A stretch of 64,000 bases of DNA from Falsarthrobacter nasiphocae (GCF_031456275.1 NZ_JAVDUI010000001.1:620001-684000); one strand, 5' to 3'. Counted from the stretch's first letter, positions 34,385-43,728 are shown. Program-made: numbers and translations. The notes: a model not told the origin generated them from the sequence alone.

Positions 34385-35611
34385 ATGCGACTATTGCGCA
34401 ACCCCGTGCGCCCATATCCCTGGGGCTCACGGACCGCCATCCCCGAGCTCCTGGGCGAGGAGCCCACAGGCGAGCCGCAGGCCGAGATGTGGATCGGGGC
34501 GCACCCGGCATCCCCGTCCACCGTGGAGGTGCACGGGCGTGAGGTGCCGCTGACCGAGTACATCGCGGAGCGGCCCTCCGAGCGGATCGGTGCGGACGCG
34601 CAGCAGCGCTTCGGCGGGCTCCCGTTCCTCGTCAAGCTCCTCGCCGCAGACGCCCCCCTCAGCCTTCAGGTCCACCCGAGCATTGAGCAGGCGAAGGCCG
34701 GGTTCGCGGCCGAGGAGGCGGCTGGCGTGCCGCTCGACGCCCCCCACCGCAACTACAAGGACGCCAACCACAAGCCCGAGATGATCGTCGCCCTGACGGA
34801 CTTCGAGGCGCTCTCAGGGTTCCGCGCCCCCTCGCAGACTCTCGGCCTCGTCGAGGCGCTGGCCCCCCTCGCGGCCGGGTCCCCCTCGGCGGAGGGGCTC
34901 CTCTCCGAGCTCGCCGGCGCCCTCCGTGCCGACGACGAGGGCGAGGCCCTCCGGGCCGCCTTCACGCTCGCCCTGACGGACCCGCGCTCGCCGGGTGCCG
35001 TCGATCTCCTCGCCGCAGCGCTCCGCTCCGCAGACCTCGAGGCCGGGCCCCTCGCCGCGTGGACCGCCGAGCTGCGCACCGTGCTCGGCCTGCACGAGGC
35101 CTACCCCGGGGACCCCGGCGTGCTCGTCGCGCTGCTCGTCAACGTCGTCCGCCTCGCCCCCGGTGAGGCTCTCTTCCTCGGCGCAGGCAACCTCCACGCG
35201 TACCTCAAGGGCTTCGGCGTCGAGGTCATGGCCACGAGCGACAACGTCCTCCGCGGCGGGCTCACGCCCAAGCACGTCGACATTGACGAGCTCATGAAGA
35301 CCCTCTCCTTCCAGGCCCTGCCCGCGCCGCGGTGCGAGCCCGAGACCGCCGAGTTCTCGGCTGGCCGCCGCGAGGTCTTCGCGCCGCCGTTCGATGAGTT
35401 CTCGGTGGAGCGGTTCACCTTCACGGTGGACGGCGCCGTCACGGGGAAGACCCGCGGCGCAGCCGTCGTCGTCGTCACCGAGGGAACCGCCACGGTCGAG
35501 GGCACGGCTCTGAGCCCCGGGCACGCCGGGTTCGTCTCAGCGGACGACGCCGCCCCGGTCATCGCGGCCACCGCCGGCACCGTCGTCTTCCTCGTCACGG
35601 GCGCCGCGTAG
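34385..35611 (+). CDS. manA: Mannose-6-phosphate isomerase, class I
   Basis: 408 aa zinc enzyme interconverting fructose-6-P and mannose-6-P, the entry to GDP-mannose used for Pmt donor, glycans and mycothiol-age actinobacterial glycolipids. Motifs: NPVRPYPWGS, LPFLVKLLAADAPLSLQVHPS (Gln/His zinc ligands), YKDANHKPEMIVAL (Glu/His), and the C-terminal ECMATSDNVLRGGLTPKHVD-like cupin stretch. AAGGA lies 6 nt before the ATG, 13 nt after the LCP stop. Length is typical. Confidence 0.94.
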   Translation: MRLLRNPVRPYPWGSRTAIPELLGEEPTGEPQAEMWIGAHPASPSTVEVHGREVPLTEYIAERPSERIGADAQQRFGGLPFLVKLLAADAPLSLQVHPSIEQAKAGFAAEEAAGVPLDAPHRNYKDANHKPEMIVALTDFEALSGFRAPSQTLGLVEALAPLAAGSPSAEGLLSELAGALRADDEGEALRAAFTLALTDPRSPGAVDLLAAALRSADLEAGPLAAWTAELRTVLGLHEAYPGDPGVLVALLVNVVRLAPGEALFLGAGNLHAYLKGFGVEVMATSDNVLRGGLTPKHVDIDELMKTLSFQALPAPRCEPETAEFSAGRREVFAPPFDEFSVERFTFTVDGAVTGKTRGAAVVVVTEGTATVEGTALSPGHAGFVSADDAAPVIAATAGTVVFLVTGAA

Positions 35612-35754
35612 GCCCAGCGCCACGGCGCCCCGCCGGCCCCCTCCGCCCCGGACCGTCACCGGCCGCCCCGCCAGTCGTCCACCGCGGCCGTGGGGCCGGC
35701 GGCCAACCGCCACACCCGACCGATACCAGTCCCTCCCGACCCCAGGAGCCCCCG

Positions 35755-36792
35755 ATGCGCCCCTCCATCCTTCAGACGGCCCCGTGGGCCGAGTTCCAGC
35801 GCGCCCTCGGCAAGGAGGTCGTCGAGCTGAGCGGGGACGGCTACGAGGCCGTCGCCACCGTTGAGCGCAGCGCCCTCGGTGACTCGCTCTATGCGGCGTA
35901 CGGGCCGTGCGCGGAGGACGCGGCCGGGTTCGAGCGGGCCCTGGCTGCCCTCGCGGCCGAGGGGCGGCGCCGCAAGCTGAGCTACGTGCGCGTCGAGCCG
36001 GTTTCCGCGGGGCTGGGCCAGCACCCGGCGTCTGTCCTGTCCTCCCTCGGCCTCGTGCGCGCCCCGCACGACGTCCAGCCGAAGGACACCCTGATCATCG
36101 ACCTCTCTCGGGACGAGAAGACGATCCTCGGCGACATGCGCTCCTCCAACCGGAACGTGGCCCGCAACATCCACAAGAAGGGCGTCACGGTCCGGGTCAG
36201 CGAGGACCCCCAGGACGTGCGCCACCTCAACCGCCTCCTGGCCCGCACGGCCGCGCGCGGCGAGTTCACCTCCCACACCCCGGCGTACCTCGAGTCCGCG
36301 GCGTCCACCCTCATGAGCCGGGGCGCGGCGAGCCTCTACCTCGCCGAGCTCTCCTCCGGCTCCGGCTCTGCCTCGGGTTCCGGCTCCGGAGACGACGACG
36401 GCGGCCAGCCCGAAGTCATCGCCGCGGCCCTCGTGTACGACACGCCGACCACGCGCGTGTACGCCCACGCCGCCGCCGATGACGCGCACCGCAAGCTCTC
36501 CCCCGGCGTGGCCCTCGTCGTCGCCCTCATCAGGGACGCCAAGGCTCGCGGCCAGGAGGCCGTGGACCTGTGGGGCATTGCTCCGACCGACGACCCCGAG
36601 CATGCGTGGGCCGGGTTCACGAAGTTCAAGCGGTCCTTCGGCGGCGCCGAGGTGCACTACCCGGGCTCGTGGGACCTGCCGCTCGACCGCCGCTACACGG
36701 CTTACCGGGCGGCCCGTCGCCTCCGTGGCGAGGTGCTCCCGTTCCTCCGCAAGGCCGCGCCGCTCGCGAAGCGGGTCCTCCCGGGCCGCTGA
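35755..36792 (+). CDS. FemAB/FemX-like peptidoglycan interpeptide-bridge aminoacyltransferase
   Basis: 345 aa GNAT-fold FemABX protein, which adds amino acids from aminoacyl-tRNA to lipid II stem peptides. Visible: QTAPWAEFQRALG at the start, DMRSSNRNVARNIHKKGVTV (FemX-like), LYDLWGIAP-type segment VDLWGIAPTDDPEHAWAGF, FKRSFGGAEVHYPGSWDLPL near the C-terminus. A Gly/Ser run (SSGSGSASGSGSGDDDGG, about 199-217) is inserted between conserved strands. AGGAG lies 8 nt before the ATG. The amino acid added is unknown. Confidence 0.87.
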   Translation: MRPSILQTAPWAEFQRALGKEVVELSGDGYEAVATVERSALGDSLYAAYGPCAEDAAGFERALAALAAEGRRRKLSYVRVEPVSAGLGQHPASVLSSLGLVRAPHDVQPKDTLIIDLSRDEKTILGDMRSSNRNVARNIHKKGVTVRVSEDPQDVRHLNRLLARTAARGEFTSHTPAYLESAASTLMSRGAASLYLAELSSGSGSASGSGSGDDDGGQPEVIAAALVYDTPTTRVYAHAAADDAHRKLSPGVALVVALIRDAKARGQEAVDLWGIAPTDDPEHAWAGFTKFKRSFGGAEVHYPGSWDLPLDRRYTAYRAARRLRGEVLPFLRKAAPLAKRVLPGR

Positions 36793-36811
36793 GCGCCGCC
36801 GTCGCCCCCTC

Positions 36812-36840
36812 ACTGCGCCTGGGGGCCTGTGCCCCGCAGT
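36812..36840 (+). terminator. Hairpin after the FemAB gene
   Basis: ACTGC...GCAGT outer stem with an inner GGGG/CCCC, no T-run. Probably a factor-dependent or weak terminator separating the FemAB gene from the AT-richer pair downstream. Confidence 0.4.
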
Positions 36841-36956
36841 CTCACTTGGGATGACTTGCGTTATTACAACGTTACCAACCTCCAAGAATAAAATAAGGTT
36901 GGCTTGCTACTTTCTTTCTGTAGACCTTGATACGTCGACAGAGAAGAAGAGGAGAG
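36841..36956 (+). promoter_or_regulatory. AT-rich promoter region with inverted repeat before the secreted-protein gene
   Basis: The most AT-rich stretch of the window. CCAACCT (36875-36881) and AGGTTGG (36896-36902) form a 7-bp inverted repeat around an ATAAAAT sequence, which is a plausible operator around a -10. Several -35/-10 pairs are possible, so I do not fix one. AGGAGAG directly precedes the ATG. Confidence 0.5.
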
Positions 36957-37550
36957 ATGAAAGTCTGTTCCGCGCATCGCACGCTCGCCGTTATCACCGC
37001 CGCCTCCCTGACTGCGGGGGCATTCGCAGGAGTTCCCGCATCAGCAGAACCCGCAGCCGGGCATCCCATGGGGGCGAGCCACAGCATGCCCCACAACCCC
37101 GCCACGCCCACCCACGAGGTCGAACCCCTCGTGACGAGAGTTCAGAGAGCTGAATCACGGACCGAGGCCATCCGGATTCTCGAAAGTGCCGGGTTCCAAG
37201 ACCAGCTGAAGACAGGCCGCTACGAAAAGTCCGCCGCTGGGCTCACCGTGGGGTTTGACCTCGGCCCGTCCCCCACCGTTACAAGGTCGATGACCGTCGT
37301 CTGGCGCGGCATCAAACCCTATGTTCGCGGAACGGCAGACGATTGGAAGGCCGCCCTCGACGCCACCACGACGCTCGGAGGCGCGGCGTGCGCTCTTATC
37401 ACGAATGAGTGGGGGTCAGCCGGGTGCATTGCCGTGGCAGGCACCGTCAAGGACTGGACGGGGCGGATTGACACATCAGCCTGGCCCGCGGGGCAGTGCC
37501 TCGCAATCAACCCTCGGCAAACGACCGATGTGTTCATCGAGGCTTGCTAG
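36957..37550 (+). CDS. Secreted cysteine-containing protein of unknown function
   Basis: 197 aa. Sec signal peptide (basic MKVCSAHR, hydrophobic TLAVITAASLTAGAFAGV, cleavage after ASA near residue 31). The mature protein has a His/Met/Pro-rich linker, a helix-like EPLVTRVQRAESRTEAIRIL, and a C-terminal half with four Cys, two 12 residues apart in AACALITNEWGSAGC, one in PAGQCLAIN and one as the very last residue. This suggests disulfides. I do not recognise the family. GC is clearly lower than in flanking genes. The stop overlaps the SD of the membrane-protein gene, so the two are coupled. A bacteriocin/immunity-like or protease-inhibitor pair is conceivable but unproven. Confidence 0.8.
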   Translation: MKVCSAHRTLAVITAASLTAGAFAGVPASAEPAAGHPMGASHSMPHNPATPTHEVEPLVTRVQRAESRTEAIRILESAGFQDQLKTGRYEKSAAGLTVGFDLGPSPTVTRSMTVVWRGIKPYVRGTADDWKAALDATTTLGGAACALITNEWGSAGCIAVAGTVKDWTGRIDTSAWPAGQCLAINPRQTTDVFIEAC

Positions 37551-37561
37551 GAGGAACCTTC

Positions 37562-37879
37562 ATGAAGAACGGGATTGCTCACCTTGTCGTTGTCCTGATC
37601 GCGGTTCTGGCGGGGTTGGTCGTCAACTCCAAGATCGACGGATGGTTCACGGCTGCCGGGATTTTCATGGTTCTCCTCGCCGCCGCGCTGTCCGCGCTCA
37701 GGGAGTGGGAGCACTTGGCCGTCATTCCGCTCGTTGCGGCGGCCTGCATCGGTCTGGGGTCCGTGCTTCAGAACGATTCCATGTATTCCATTGGCCTCAC
37801 AGTCTGGCCCATGGCGATGGTTGTCCACCAGCTCAGGGTAGAGAATCCGAGCGCCAAGCGCAGGCGCGGATCAAGCTAG
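37562..37879 (+). CDS. Small four-helix membrane protein, partner of the secreted protein
   Basis: 105 aa, almost entirely hydrophobic with four predicted TM segments (GIAHLVVVLIAVLAGLVV, WFTAAGIFMVLLAAALSAL, LAVIPLVAAACIGLGSVL, MYSIGLTVWPMAMVVHQL) and a basic C-terminus KRRRGSS. Unrecognised family. The SD AGGAGG overlaps the preceding TAG stop, with a 7-nt spacer to ATG 37562. Size, topology and coupling to a secreted product resemble immunity or export-accessory proteins (inference only). The GC content matches its partner, not its neighbours. Confidence 0.8.
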   Translation: MKNGIAHLVVVLIAVLAGLVVNSKIDGWFTAAGIFMVLLAAALSALREWEHLAVIPLVAAACIGLGSVLQNDSMYSIGLTVWPMAMVVHQLRVENPSAKRRRGSS

Positions 37880-37943
37880 TCCGCCCCACCGACGGGCCTC
37901 CGCTGGGCCGGTCAGCCGGTGCCCGCACCGGAAACAATGAAAG

Positions 37944-37987
37944 GGAGCCCCGCTCGCCTCGGACGAATCCGGGGTGAGCGGGGCTCC
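37944..37987. terminator. Bidirectional terminator between the secreted-pair operon and glpX
   Basis: Perfect 12-bp stem GGAGCCCCGCTC / GAGCGGGGCTCC with a 20-nt loop, flanked by A-rich (left) and TTT (right) sequence. It serves the two convergent units. Confidence 0.8.
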
Positions 37988-38022
37988 TTTCTGGCCAGGG
38001 GCTGAAGGGCCAGGGCGCGGCC

Positions 38023-39045
38023 TTACGCGAGGCGCGCGTAGGACTCCCACTTGTGGTTGCGGTGCTCGCCGTCGACGACGCGGATCGTGCCGGACTTGGA
38101 GCGCATGACGATCGACTGGGTCAGGACGCGGTCCTTGGCGTAGCGGACGCCCTTGAGCAGGTCGCCGTCCGTGACGCCCGTGGCCACGAAGAAGCAGTTG
38201 TCGCTCGTGACAAGGTCGTTCGTGGAGAGGACGCGCGAGAGGTCGTGGCCGGCGTCGAGAGCCTTCTGCGTCTCTTCCTCGCCCTGCGGCCAGAGGCGGC
38301 CCTGGATGACGCCGCCGAGGGCCTTGATGGCGCAGGCCGCGACGATGCCCTCAGGCGTGCCGCCGATGCCCATGAGCGCGTCCACGCCCGTGCCCTCGCG
38401 GGCAGCGGAGATGGCGCCGGCGACGTCGCCGTCAAGCATGAAGCGCGTGCGGGCGCCGGCCGCGCGGATCTCCTCGACGAGCGGCTTGTGGCGGTCACGC
38501 TCGAGGACCGCGACGTTGAGCTGGCTGATCTTCTTGCCCTCAGCCTTGGCGATGAGGTGCAGGTTCTGCTTCACAGGCAGGCGGAGGTCAACCATGTCCG
38601 CGGCTGCCGGGCCCGTGACGAGCTTCTCCATGTAGAACACGGCGGACGGGTCGAACATCGTCCCGCGCTCCGCGACCGCGAGGACGGACAGGGCGTTGTT
38701 GTAGCCCAGCGCCGTCAGGCGGGTGCCGTCCACGGGGTCCACGGCGACGTCGACCTCGGCGCCCTGGCCGCTGCCCACCTTCTCGCCGTTGTAGAGCATG
38801 GGGGCTTCGTCCTTCTCGCCCTCGCCGATGACCACCACGCCGTTGAGGTTGACCGTGGAGAGGAGGGAGCGCATCGCGTCAACGGCCGCTCCGTCCGCGG
38901 AGTTCTTGTCACCGTTGCCCACCCAGTGGCCTGCGGCAATCGCCGCCGCCTCGGTGACGCGGACCAGCTCGAGGGCGAGGTTCCGGTCTGGCTCGGTGTC
39001 TCCAACGGCGAGGGCGGGGGAAAGCTGAGAGTGGTCCGTGGTCAC
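38023..39045 (-). CDS. glpX: Class II fructose-1,6-bisphosphatase
   Basis: 340 aa; hydrolyses fructose-1,6-bisphosphate in gluconeogenesis. Motifs: [44 protein letters not shown] (metal/substrate site), [16 protein letters not shown]. Length matches actinobacterial GlpX. GTG at 39045 with AAAGG about 8 nt upstream; the extra open frame beyond is antisense to DUF4245. Divergent from DUF4245-fumC, the usual actinobacterial arrangement. Confidence 0.96.
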   Translation of the reverse strand: MTTDHSQLSPALAVGDTEPDRNLALELVRVTEAAAIAAGHWVGNGDKNSADGAAVDAMRSLLSTVNLNGVVVIGEGEKDEAPMLYNGEKVGSGQGAEVDVAVDPVDGTRLTALGYNNALSVLAVAERGTMFDPSAVFYMEKLVTGPAAADMVDLRLPVKQNLHLIAKAEGKKISQLNVAVLERDRHKPLVEEIRAAGARTRFMLDGDVAGAISAAREGTGVDALMGIGGTPEGIVAACAIKALGGVIQGRLWPQGEEETQKALDAGHDLSRVLSTNDLVTSDNCFFVATGVTDGDLLKGVRYAKDRVLTQSIVMRSKSGTIRVVDGEHRNHKWESYARLA

Positions 39046-39148
39046 AGGCGTGCCTTTCGAGAAGTCGAGACGTCGTCGTTCCGGTTCCCTCCATCCTATC
39101 GAAGGGGGCGCGGCCCGCGTCCGCCTCCCGCAGTGAGAGAATGGGCGG

Positions 39149-39712
39149 GTGAGTACGCAGAGCCCCGCCACGCCCGTCCTGACCAAAAAGCAGGCGCAGC
39201 GCGCCAATTCGTCCGTGATTGGCATGCTCATCGCCATCGGCTTGAGCCTCGCCCTCGTGCTTCCCGTCCTGCTCCTCGTCCCGCAGAAGAAGGATGACGC
39301 GTTCACGCGTCGCGTGGACGTCGCCTCCATCGCCGCGCAGGCGGGCACGAGCCAAGGCTTCCGCCCCGTGGCGCCGTCCATGCCGGAGGACTACCCGTCC
39401 AACCACGCGGAGCTGAGCCAAGGGGACCAGTCCAAGGTCCCCACGTGGACTGTCGGCTATGTGACCCCGTCCCGCACGTACATGAAGTTCATCCAGACGA
39501 ACAAGGCGAACCCCACCTGGCTCGCCCAGCAGACCAAGGGCCCGGAGGCTGAGCGCCGCACCGAGGGCGGTCTCGCGTGGACCGTCTACGCCTCGGGCGG
39601 CAACGAGCAGACGTGGGTGGCCCGGCGCGGCGAGAGCACGTTCCTTGTCTCCGGCGAGGCCTCCTCGGAGGATCTCGCCCGCCTCGCCGCCGCCATCGGC
39701 ACCGCAAAGTAA
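39149..39712 (+). CDS. DUF4245 family membrane-anchored protein
   Basis: 187 aa. An N-terminal TM ([22 protein letters not shown]) anchors an extracytoplasmic domain containing the DUF4245 pattern [19 protein letters not shown] ... WLAQQT and a C-terminal [24 protein letters not shown]. Function unknown. GTG start, with GAGAAT 6 nt upstream as a weak -10. Conserved between glpX and fumC in actinobacteria. Confidence 0.87.
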   Translation: MSTQSPATPVLTKKQAQRANSSVIGMLIAIGLSLALVLPVLLLVPQKKDDAFTRRVDVASIAAQAGTSQGFRPVAPSMPEDYPSNHAELSQGDQSKVPTWTVGYVTPSRTYMKFIQTNKANPTWLAQQTKGPEAERRTEGGLAWTVYASGGNEQTWVARRGESTFLVSGEASSEDLARLAAAIGTAK

Positions 39713-39749
39713 CCCAAGCCCCTCCTCCGTGAGGCCCCCAGGAGTGACC

Positions 39750-40418
39750 ATGCCCCAGCCCCCAGTCCAGCCGACTCCCCGGCCCGAGACGCCCGCCGAG
39801 GCGTGGCAGCTCCTCGCCGAGGGCAACCGCCGCTTCGTCACCTCGACGTCCTCCCACCCCAACCAGGACGCGTTCCACCGCTCCCGTCTGGCCTCGGCGC
39901 AGAACCCGTACGCCGTCATCTTCGGCTGCTCGGACTCGCGCCTCGCGGCGGAGATCATCTTCGACGTGGGACTCGGCGACGTCTTCGTCGTGCGCACGGC
40001 GGGCCAGGTCATCGACGACGCCGTCCTCGGCTCCCTTGAGTACTCGGTGAGCGTGTTGAAGACGCCGCTCATCGTCATCCTCGGCCACGACTCCTGCGGC
40101 GCCGTGACGGCAGCCGTCGAGGCCTTCCACTCCGGCCAGATGCCGCGCGGGTTCGTCCGGGATCTGGTGGAGCGCATCACGCCGAGCGTCATCGCCGCCC
40201 GGCGCCAGAACGTCAAGGACGTCAACGGGACGGTGACGGAGCACGTCAAGCAGACGGCCTCGCGCCTCGCGGACTCGTCCAAGATCATCTCGGATGCCCT
40301 GGACGCGGGCGCGCTCGCCATCGCGGGCGTGACATACAGCCTCGCGGACGGGGCGGTCTCGCTCGTGTCCGGTTTGGGGTCCCTCACCTCGGAAGAGCAA
40401 GATAGTGAGCATGACTGA
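39750..40418 (+). CDS. Beta-class carbonic anhydrase
   Basis: 222 aa zinc enzyme hydrating CO2 to bicarbonate (used by carboxylases such as PurK-dependent purine synthesis). Zinc motif CSDSRL (Cys-x-Asp-x-Arg) and HDSCGAV (His-x2-Cys), with [10 protein letters not shown] between. GGAG lies 7 nt before the ATG. The stop overlaps the start of fumC, so the two are co-translated. Confidence 0.94.
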   Translation: MPQPPVQPTPRPETPAEAWQLLAEGNRRFVTSTSSHPNQDAFHRSRLASAQNPYAVIFGCSDSRLAAEIIFDVGLGDVFVVRTAGQVIDDAVLGSLEYSVSVLKTPLIVILGHDSCGAVTAAVEAFHSGQMPRGFVRDLVERITPSVIAARRQNVKDVNGTVTEHVKQTASRLADSSKIISDALDAGALAIAGVTYSLADGAVSLVSGLGSLTSEEQDSEHD

Positions 40419-41844
40419 CACGCAGAACGGCAACGCAGCCGAGTACCGTATCGAACACGACACGATGGGCGAGGTCAAAGTCCCCGTCAACGCCCTCTAC
40501 CGCGCCCAGACGCAGCGCGCGGTTGAGAACTTCCCGATCTCGGGTCAGGTTCTCGAGTCCGCGCACATCAGCGCGCTCGCTGAGATCAAGCGCGCGGCTG
40601 CCGTCGCCAACCGCGAGCTGGGGGTGCTCGACGACGAGCGCGCCGCCGCCATCATCGCCGCGGCCGAGGAGGTCGCCTCCGGCAAGCACCACGAGCACTT
40701 CCCGATCGACGTGTTCCAGACCGGTTCTGGCACCTCGAGCAACATGAACATGAACGAGGTCCTCGCGACCCTCGCGAACCGCGCCCTCAAGGACGCCGGC
40801 TCGGAGACCGAGGTTCACCCGAACGACCACGTCAACGCGTCCCAGTCCTCGAACGACGTCTTCCCGACGTCCGTGCACGTCGCCGCCACGGGCGCGCTCA
40901 TCAACGACCTCATCCCGGCGCTCGGCTACCTCGCCGACTCGCTCGGCCGAAAGGCTGAGGAGTTCGCGAACATCGTGAAGTCCGGCCGCACGCACCTCAT
41001 GGACGCCACCCCGGTCACCCTGGGCCAGGAGTTCGGCGGCTACGAGGCGCAGATCCGCTACGGGATCGAGCGCATCGAGGCCTCCCTCCCCCGCGTCGCC
41101 GAGGTCCCGCAGGGCGGCACCGCCGTCGGCACCGGCATCAACACGCCGGCCGGCTTCCCTCAGAAGGTCATCGCGGAGCTCGCGAAGAACACGGGCCTGC
41201 CCCTGACCGAGGCGCGCAACCACTTCGAGGCCCAGGCCAACCGCGACGGCCTCGTCGAGGCGTCCGGCCAGCTGCGGACCATCGCGTACTCGATCATGAA
41301 GATCAACAACGACCTCCGCTGGATGGGCTCCGGCCCCAACACGGGCCTCGGCGAGATCGCCATCCCGGACCTCCAGCCGGGCTCCTCGATCATGCCGGGC
41401 AAGGTCAACCCGGTCATCTGCGAGGCCGCCATCATGGTCGCCGCGCAGGTCATCGGCAACGACACGACGATCGCCCTGTCGTCCACGAACGGGGCGTTCG
41501 AGCTCAACGTGGGCATCCCGGTCATGGCGGCGAACCTCCTCCAGTCCATCCGCCTCCTGACGAACACGTCCCGCGTCATGGCCGACAAGATGATCGACGG
41601 CCTGACCGCCAACGAGGAGCGCGCCCGCTTCCTCGCCGAGGCCTCGCCCTCGATCGTCACGCCGCTCAACAAGGTCATCGGCTACGAGGCCGCGGCGAAG
41701 ATCGCCAAGCACGCCGTCGCCCAGAAGATGACGGTCCGCGAGGCCGTCGTCGACCTCGGCTACGTTGAGCGCGGCGAGGTCACCGAGGAGCAGCTGGACA
41801 AGGCCCTCGACGTCATGAGCATGACCCGCCCGCCGCAGGCCTAG
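40411..41844 (+). CDS. fumC: Class II fumarate hydratase
   Basis: 477 aa TCA-cycle fumarase (fumarate to malate), iron-independent tetramer. [13 protein letters not shown] start, [16 protein letters not shown], signature [12 protein letters not shown], [10 protein letters not shown]. Length is typical. An upstream GTG at 40405 would add two residues; ATG 40411 is annotated. Overlaps the carbonic anhydrase stop by 8 nt. Confidence 0.96.
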   Translation: MTDTQNGNAAEYRIEHDTMGEVKVPVNALYRAQTQRAVENFPISGQVLESAHISALAEIKRAAAVANRELGVLDDERAAAIIAAAEEVASGKHHEHFPIDVFQTGSGTSSNMNMNEVLATLANRALKDAGSETEVHPNDHVNASQSSNDVFPTSVHVAATGALINDLIPALGYLADSLGRKAEEFANIVKSGRTHLMDATPVTLGQEFGGYEAQIRYGIERIEASLPRVAEVPQGGTAVGTGINTPAGFPQKVIAELAKNTGLPLTEARNHFEAQANRDGLVEASGQLRTIAYSIMKINNDLRWMGSGPNTGLGEIAIPDLQPGSSIMPGKVNPVICEAAIMVAAQVIGNDTTIALSSTNGAFELNVGIPVMAANLLQSIRLLTNTSRVMADKMIDGLTANEERARFLAEASPSIVTPLNKVIGYEAAAKIAKHAVAQKMTVREAVVDLGYVERGEVTEEQLDKALDVMSMTRPPQA

Positions 41845-41855
41845 CCTGAGGCCCG

Positions 41856-41874
41856 GGGCCCGTTCTGCGGGCCC
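41856..41874 (+). terminator. fumC terminator
   Basis: GGGCCCG-TTCTG-CGGGCCC stem-loop 12 nt after the fumC stop, followed by only two T residues. Confidence 0.65.
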
Positions 41875-41971
41875 TTGCGAGCGGCTGAGCGCCCGCCGCC
41901 TTCCGCCCCCTCCGGGGCGAGAGGCTGCGGGCGCTTCGCCGTTCTACGGTCCCCCTCCCGTTGCTCTAGCC

Positions 41972-42041
41972 CCATCCCGTTGCGTGGCGGTTTTCGACCA
42001 GAAAACCGCGCCCGAGCGTGCGGAAGTCGCCTCGCAACCGG
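41972..42041. repeat. Dispersed palindromic element, copy A
   Basis: About 70 bp. Terminal CCCGTTGCGTGGCG and the degenerate inverse CGCCTCGCAACCGGG bracket a central hairpin GCGGTTTTC-GACCA-GAAAACCGC. About 77-80% identical by eye to the reverse complement of 46333-46403. REP/MITE-like, non-coding. Confidence 0.7.
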
Positions 42042-42135
42042 GGGCCCGCTTGTTGAGCGCGGACGAGGCGCGCCTTTTCGGCCTGCGCCGCGCCCACTGT
42101 GTGGGCACCCCTGCGCGGGCCGTCCGCACCTCGCG

Positions 42136-42141
42136 TAGGCT
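42136..42141 (+). promoter_or_regulatory. -10 box of the amidotransferase gene (leaderless)
   Basis: TAGGCT, 6 nt before the ATG. Confidence 0.55.
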
Positions 42142-42147
42142 GGCGCA

Positions 42148-42900
42148 ATGCTTCCCTTCCTGCTCATCCAAACGCGAGAAGACGACGACGTCGCCGCGGA
42201 CGAACTGCGCTCAACCACGGCCCTGGGCGGCTTCGCTCCTGGGGAGCTTGAGCCGCTGCGCCTTGAGCAGGCTGTCCTCTCGGGGCCCGTGGACTGGGAG
42301 ACCTTGCTCGACACCCACTCGGGGGTCATTCTGGGCGGGAGCCCCTTCAACACGATGGACGCCGACGAGCTCAAGGGCGATCTCCAGCGGGCGTGCGAGG
42401 CCGAGCTGCGCCGCCTCCTGGACCTCGTGGTTCCGCGCGACTACCCCTTCTTCGGCGCCTGCTACGGCGTCAGCACGCTCGGTGTGTACGCGGGCGGCAC
42501 GGTGGACCGCGAGCACTCTGAGACCGCGGCCGCCGTCCCGATGGCGATCACGGAGGCGGGCGCAAGTGACCCGATCCTCGAGGGCGTCAACGCCGAGTTC
42601 GATGCGTTCGTGGGCCACAAAGAGTCGATGGGCCGCCTGCCGGAGGGTGCCGTTCTCCTCGTCGAGGGCCGCTCCTGCCCGGTTCAGATGTTCCGCCTGG
42701 GCCAGAACCTCTACGCGTCCCAGTTCCACCCGGAGATGGACGCGGAGGGTCTCGTGTTCCGCCTCTCGAAGTACCGCAACCACGGCTACTTCGCGGCGGA
42801 TGAGCTGGACAGCGTCATCGCGGCCGCCCGCCGTTCCAGCGTCACCGAGCCTCCGAAGATCCTCTCCAACTTCCGCGTCCGCTACGCCCGCTCGGCCTGA
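42148..42900 (+). CDS. Class I glutamine amidotransferase-like protein
   Basis: 250 aa, stand-alone GATase1 domain. Nucleophile Cys in FFGACYGVSTLG, oxyanion region LGGSPFNTMD, and the His-Glu pair in SQFHPEMD. It resembles the GMP-synthase-like YfeJ/guaA-GATase group of unknown acceptor; no synthetase partner is adjacent. Leaderless-type start. Its 3' end overlaps the convergent NUDIX gene by 19 nt. Confidence 0.87.
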   Translation: MLPFLLIQTREDDDVAADELRSTTALGGFAPGELEPLRLEQAVLSGPVDWETLLDTHSGVILGGSPFNTMDADELKGDLQRACEAELRRLLDLVVPRDYPFFGACYGVSTLGVYAGGTVDREHSETAAAVPMAITEAGASDPILEGVNAEFDAFVGHKESMGRLPEGAVLLVEGRSCPVQMFRLGQNLYASQFHPEMDAEGLVFRLSKYRNHGYFAADELDSVIAAARRSSVTEPPKILSNFRVRYARSA

Positions 42901-43391
42901 TTGCCGGGCACCTCGTAGGCGGCGCCGGGCCCCGTATGGGTGAGCGCGCCCCGGATGAGCCGCGCGTGGCGGTCCGTGAGGGAGTCGGGCAGGGCCTCGA
43001 GCGGCCACCAGGAGACGGCCGTGGACTCGTCGTCGTTGACGCGTGCCTCGCCTGAGAGCGACTCGCACCGGAAGGACAGGTTGAGGAACGAGCACTGGTC
43101 CTTGTTGGGGAACGTGATGATCCCGGTGGTGTCCACGTCGAAGAGGGCCTCCGTGCGCGCGCGGACGCCGGTCTCCTCCTCGATCTCGCGCAGCAGGCCC
43201 TCCGCGGGGGCCTCCCCCGGCTCGAGGATGCCCGTGACGAGGGCCCACCGCCCGTTGTCCTGGCGCTCGACCAGCAGGACGCGCGTGGGCGCCTCCAAGG
43301 AGTCCAGGACGACGCCCGTCACACCTGGGAGCCAGAGGAGCTCGTGGCCGATGCGTTCGCGCAAGGACAGGATGAAGTCGGGCGTAGCCAT
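42882..43391 (-). CDS. NUDIX hydrolase
   Basis: 169 aa. Complete Nudix box GILEPGEAPAEGLLREIEEE followed by TGV (Gx5Ex7REUxEExGU). Substrate unknown; the YzzG-like C-terminus SWWPLEALPDSL is common in broad-specificity actinobacterial members. The ATG has TAGGCT 6 nt upstream and no SD. Cytosolic. Confidence 0.92.
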   Translation of the reverse strand: MATPDFILSLRERIGHELLWLPGVTGVVLDSLEAPTRVLLVERQDNGRWALVTGILEPGEAPAEGLLREIEEETGVRARTEALFDVDTTGIITFPNKDQCSFLNLSFRCESLSGEARVNDDESTAVSWWPLEALPDSLTDRHARLIRGALTHTGPGAAYEVPGNQAERA

Positions 43392-43397
43392 GTGCCC

Positions 43398-43403
43398 AGC
43401 CTA
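43398..43403 (-). promoter_or_regulatory. -10 box of the NUDIX gene (leaderless)
   Basis: TAGGCT, 6 nt before the ATG on the minus strand; the same hexamer as for the divergent amidotransferase gene. Confidence 0.55.
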
Positions 43404-43539
43404 GCCAGCGTCCCCCGTGGCGAAGCACCGCCCCACGCTTGCGAGGCGTTCCCGCCGTGCCGCTTCCCCTCCCCATGACGGGCGGCTTACGGGCGGACAT
43501 AGCCGTCCCGCCAGGGCCTCCGTTCCCGTAGCGAACAGG

Positions 43540-43728
43540 CTACTTGAGGTTGTGATGGCGCTTGTCTCGGTCTCGGGCCTGCTGCCAGAACAGCGCGACG
43601 AGACCGGCGAGCAGACACCCGCCCGCAACCCCATTCGGGTTAGGCAGGGCACCCCCGAGGCCGTCAGTCAAGGCCACGACGAGGCATAGCACCGACAGCA
43701 CGACGGCGATGGGGTAACCGATTCTCAT
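43540..43728 (-). CDS. 62-aa two-helix membrane protein with structured leader
   Basis: 62 aa: MRIGYPIAVVLSVLCLVVAL forms TM1, then a Gly/Asn/Pro loop, GVAGGCLLAGLVALFWQQ forms TM2, and a basic tail RDRDKRHHNLK faces the cytosol. Unrecognised. Coding is supported by a perfect AGGAGG at 6 nt, a recognisable promoter at 43894-43923 and a 5' leader with a terminator-like hairpin just before the SD. This indicates conditional expression. Confidence 0.75.
   Translation of the reverse strand: MRIGYPIAVVLSVLCLVVALTDGLGGALPNPNGVAGGCLLAGLVALFWQQARDRDKRHHNLK

Larger units (their letters stand above)
41845..42147. other. 303-bp intergenic region after fumC
   Basis: Holds the fumC terminator (41856-41874), a palindromic dispersed repeat (41972-42041) and the -10 of the amidotransferase gene (42136-42141). 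No ORF is supported. Confidence 0.6.
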
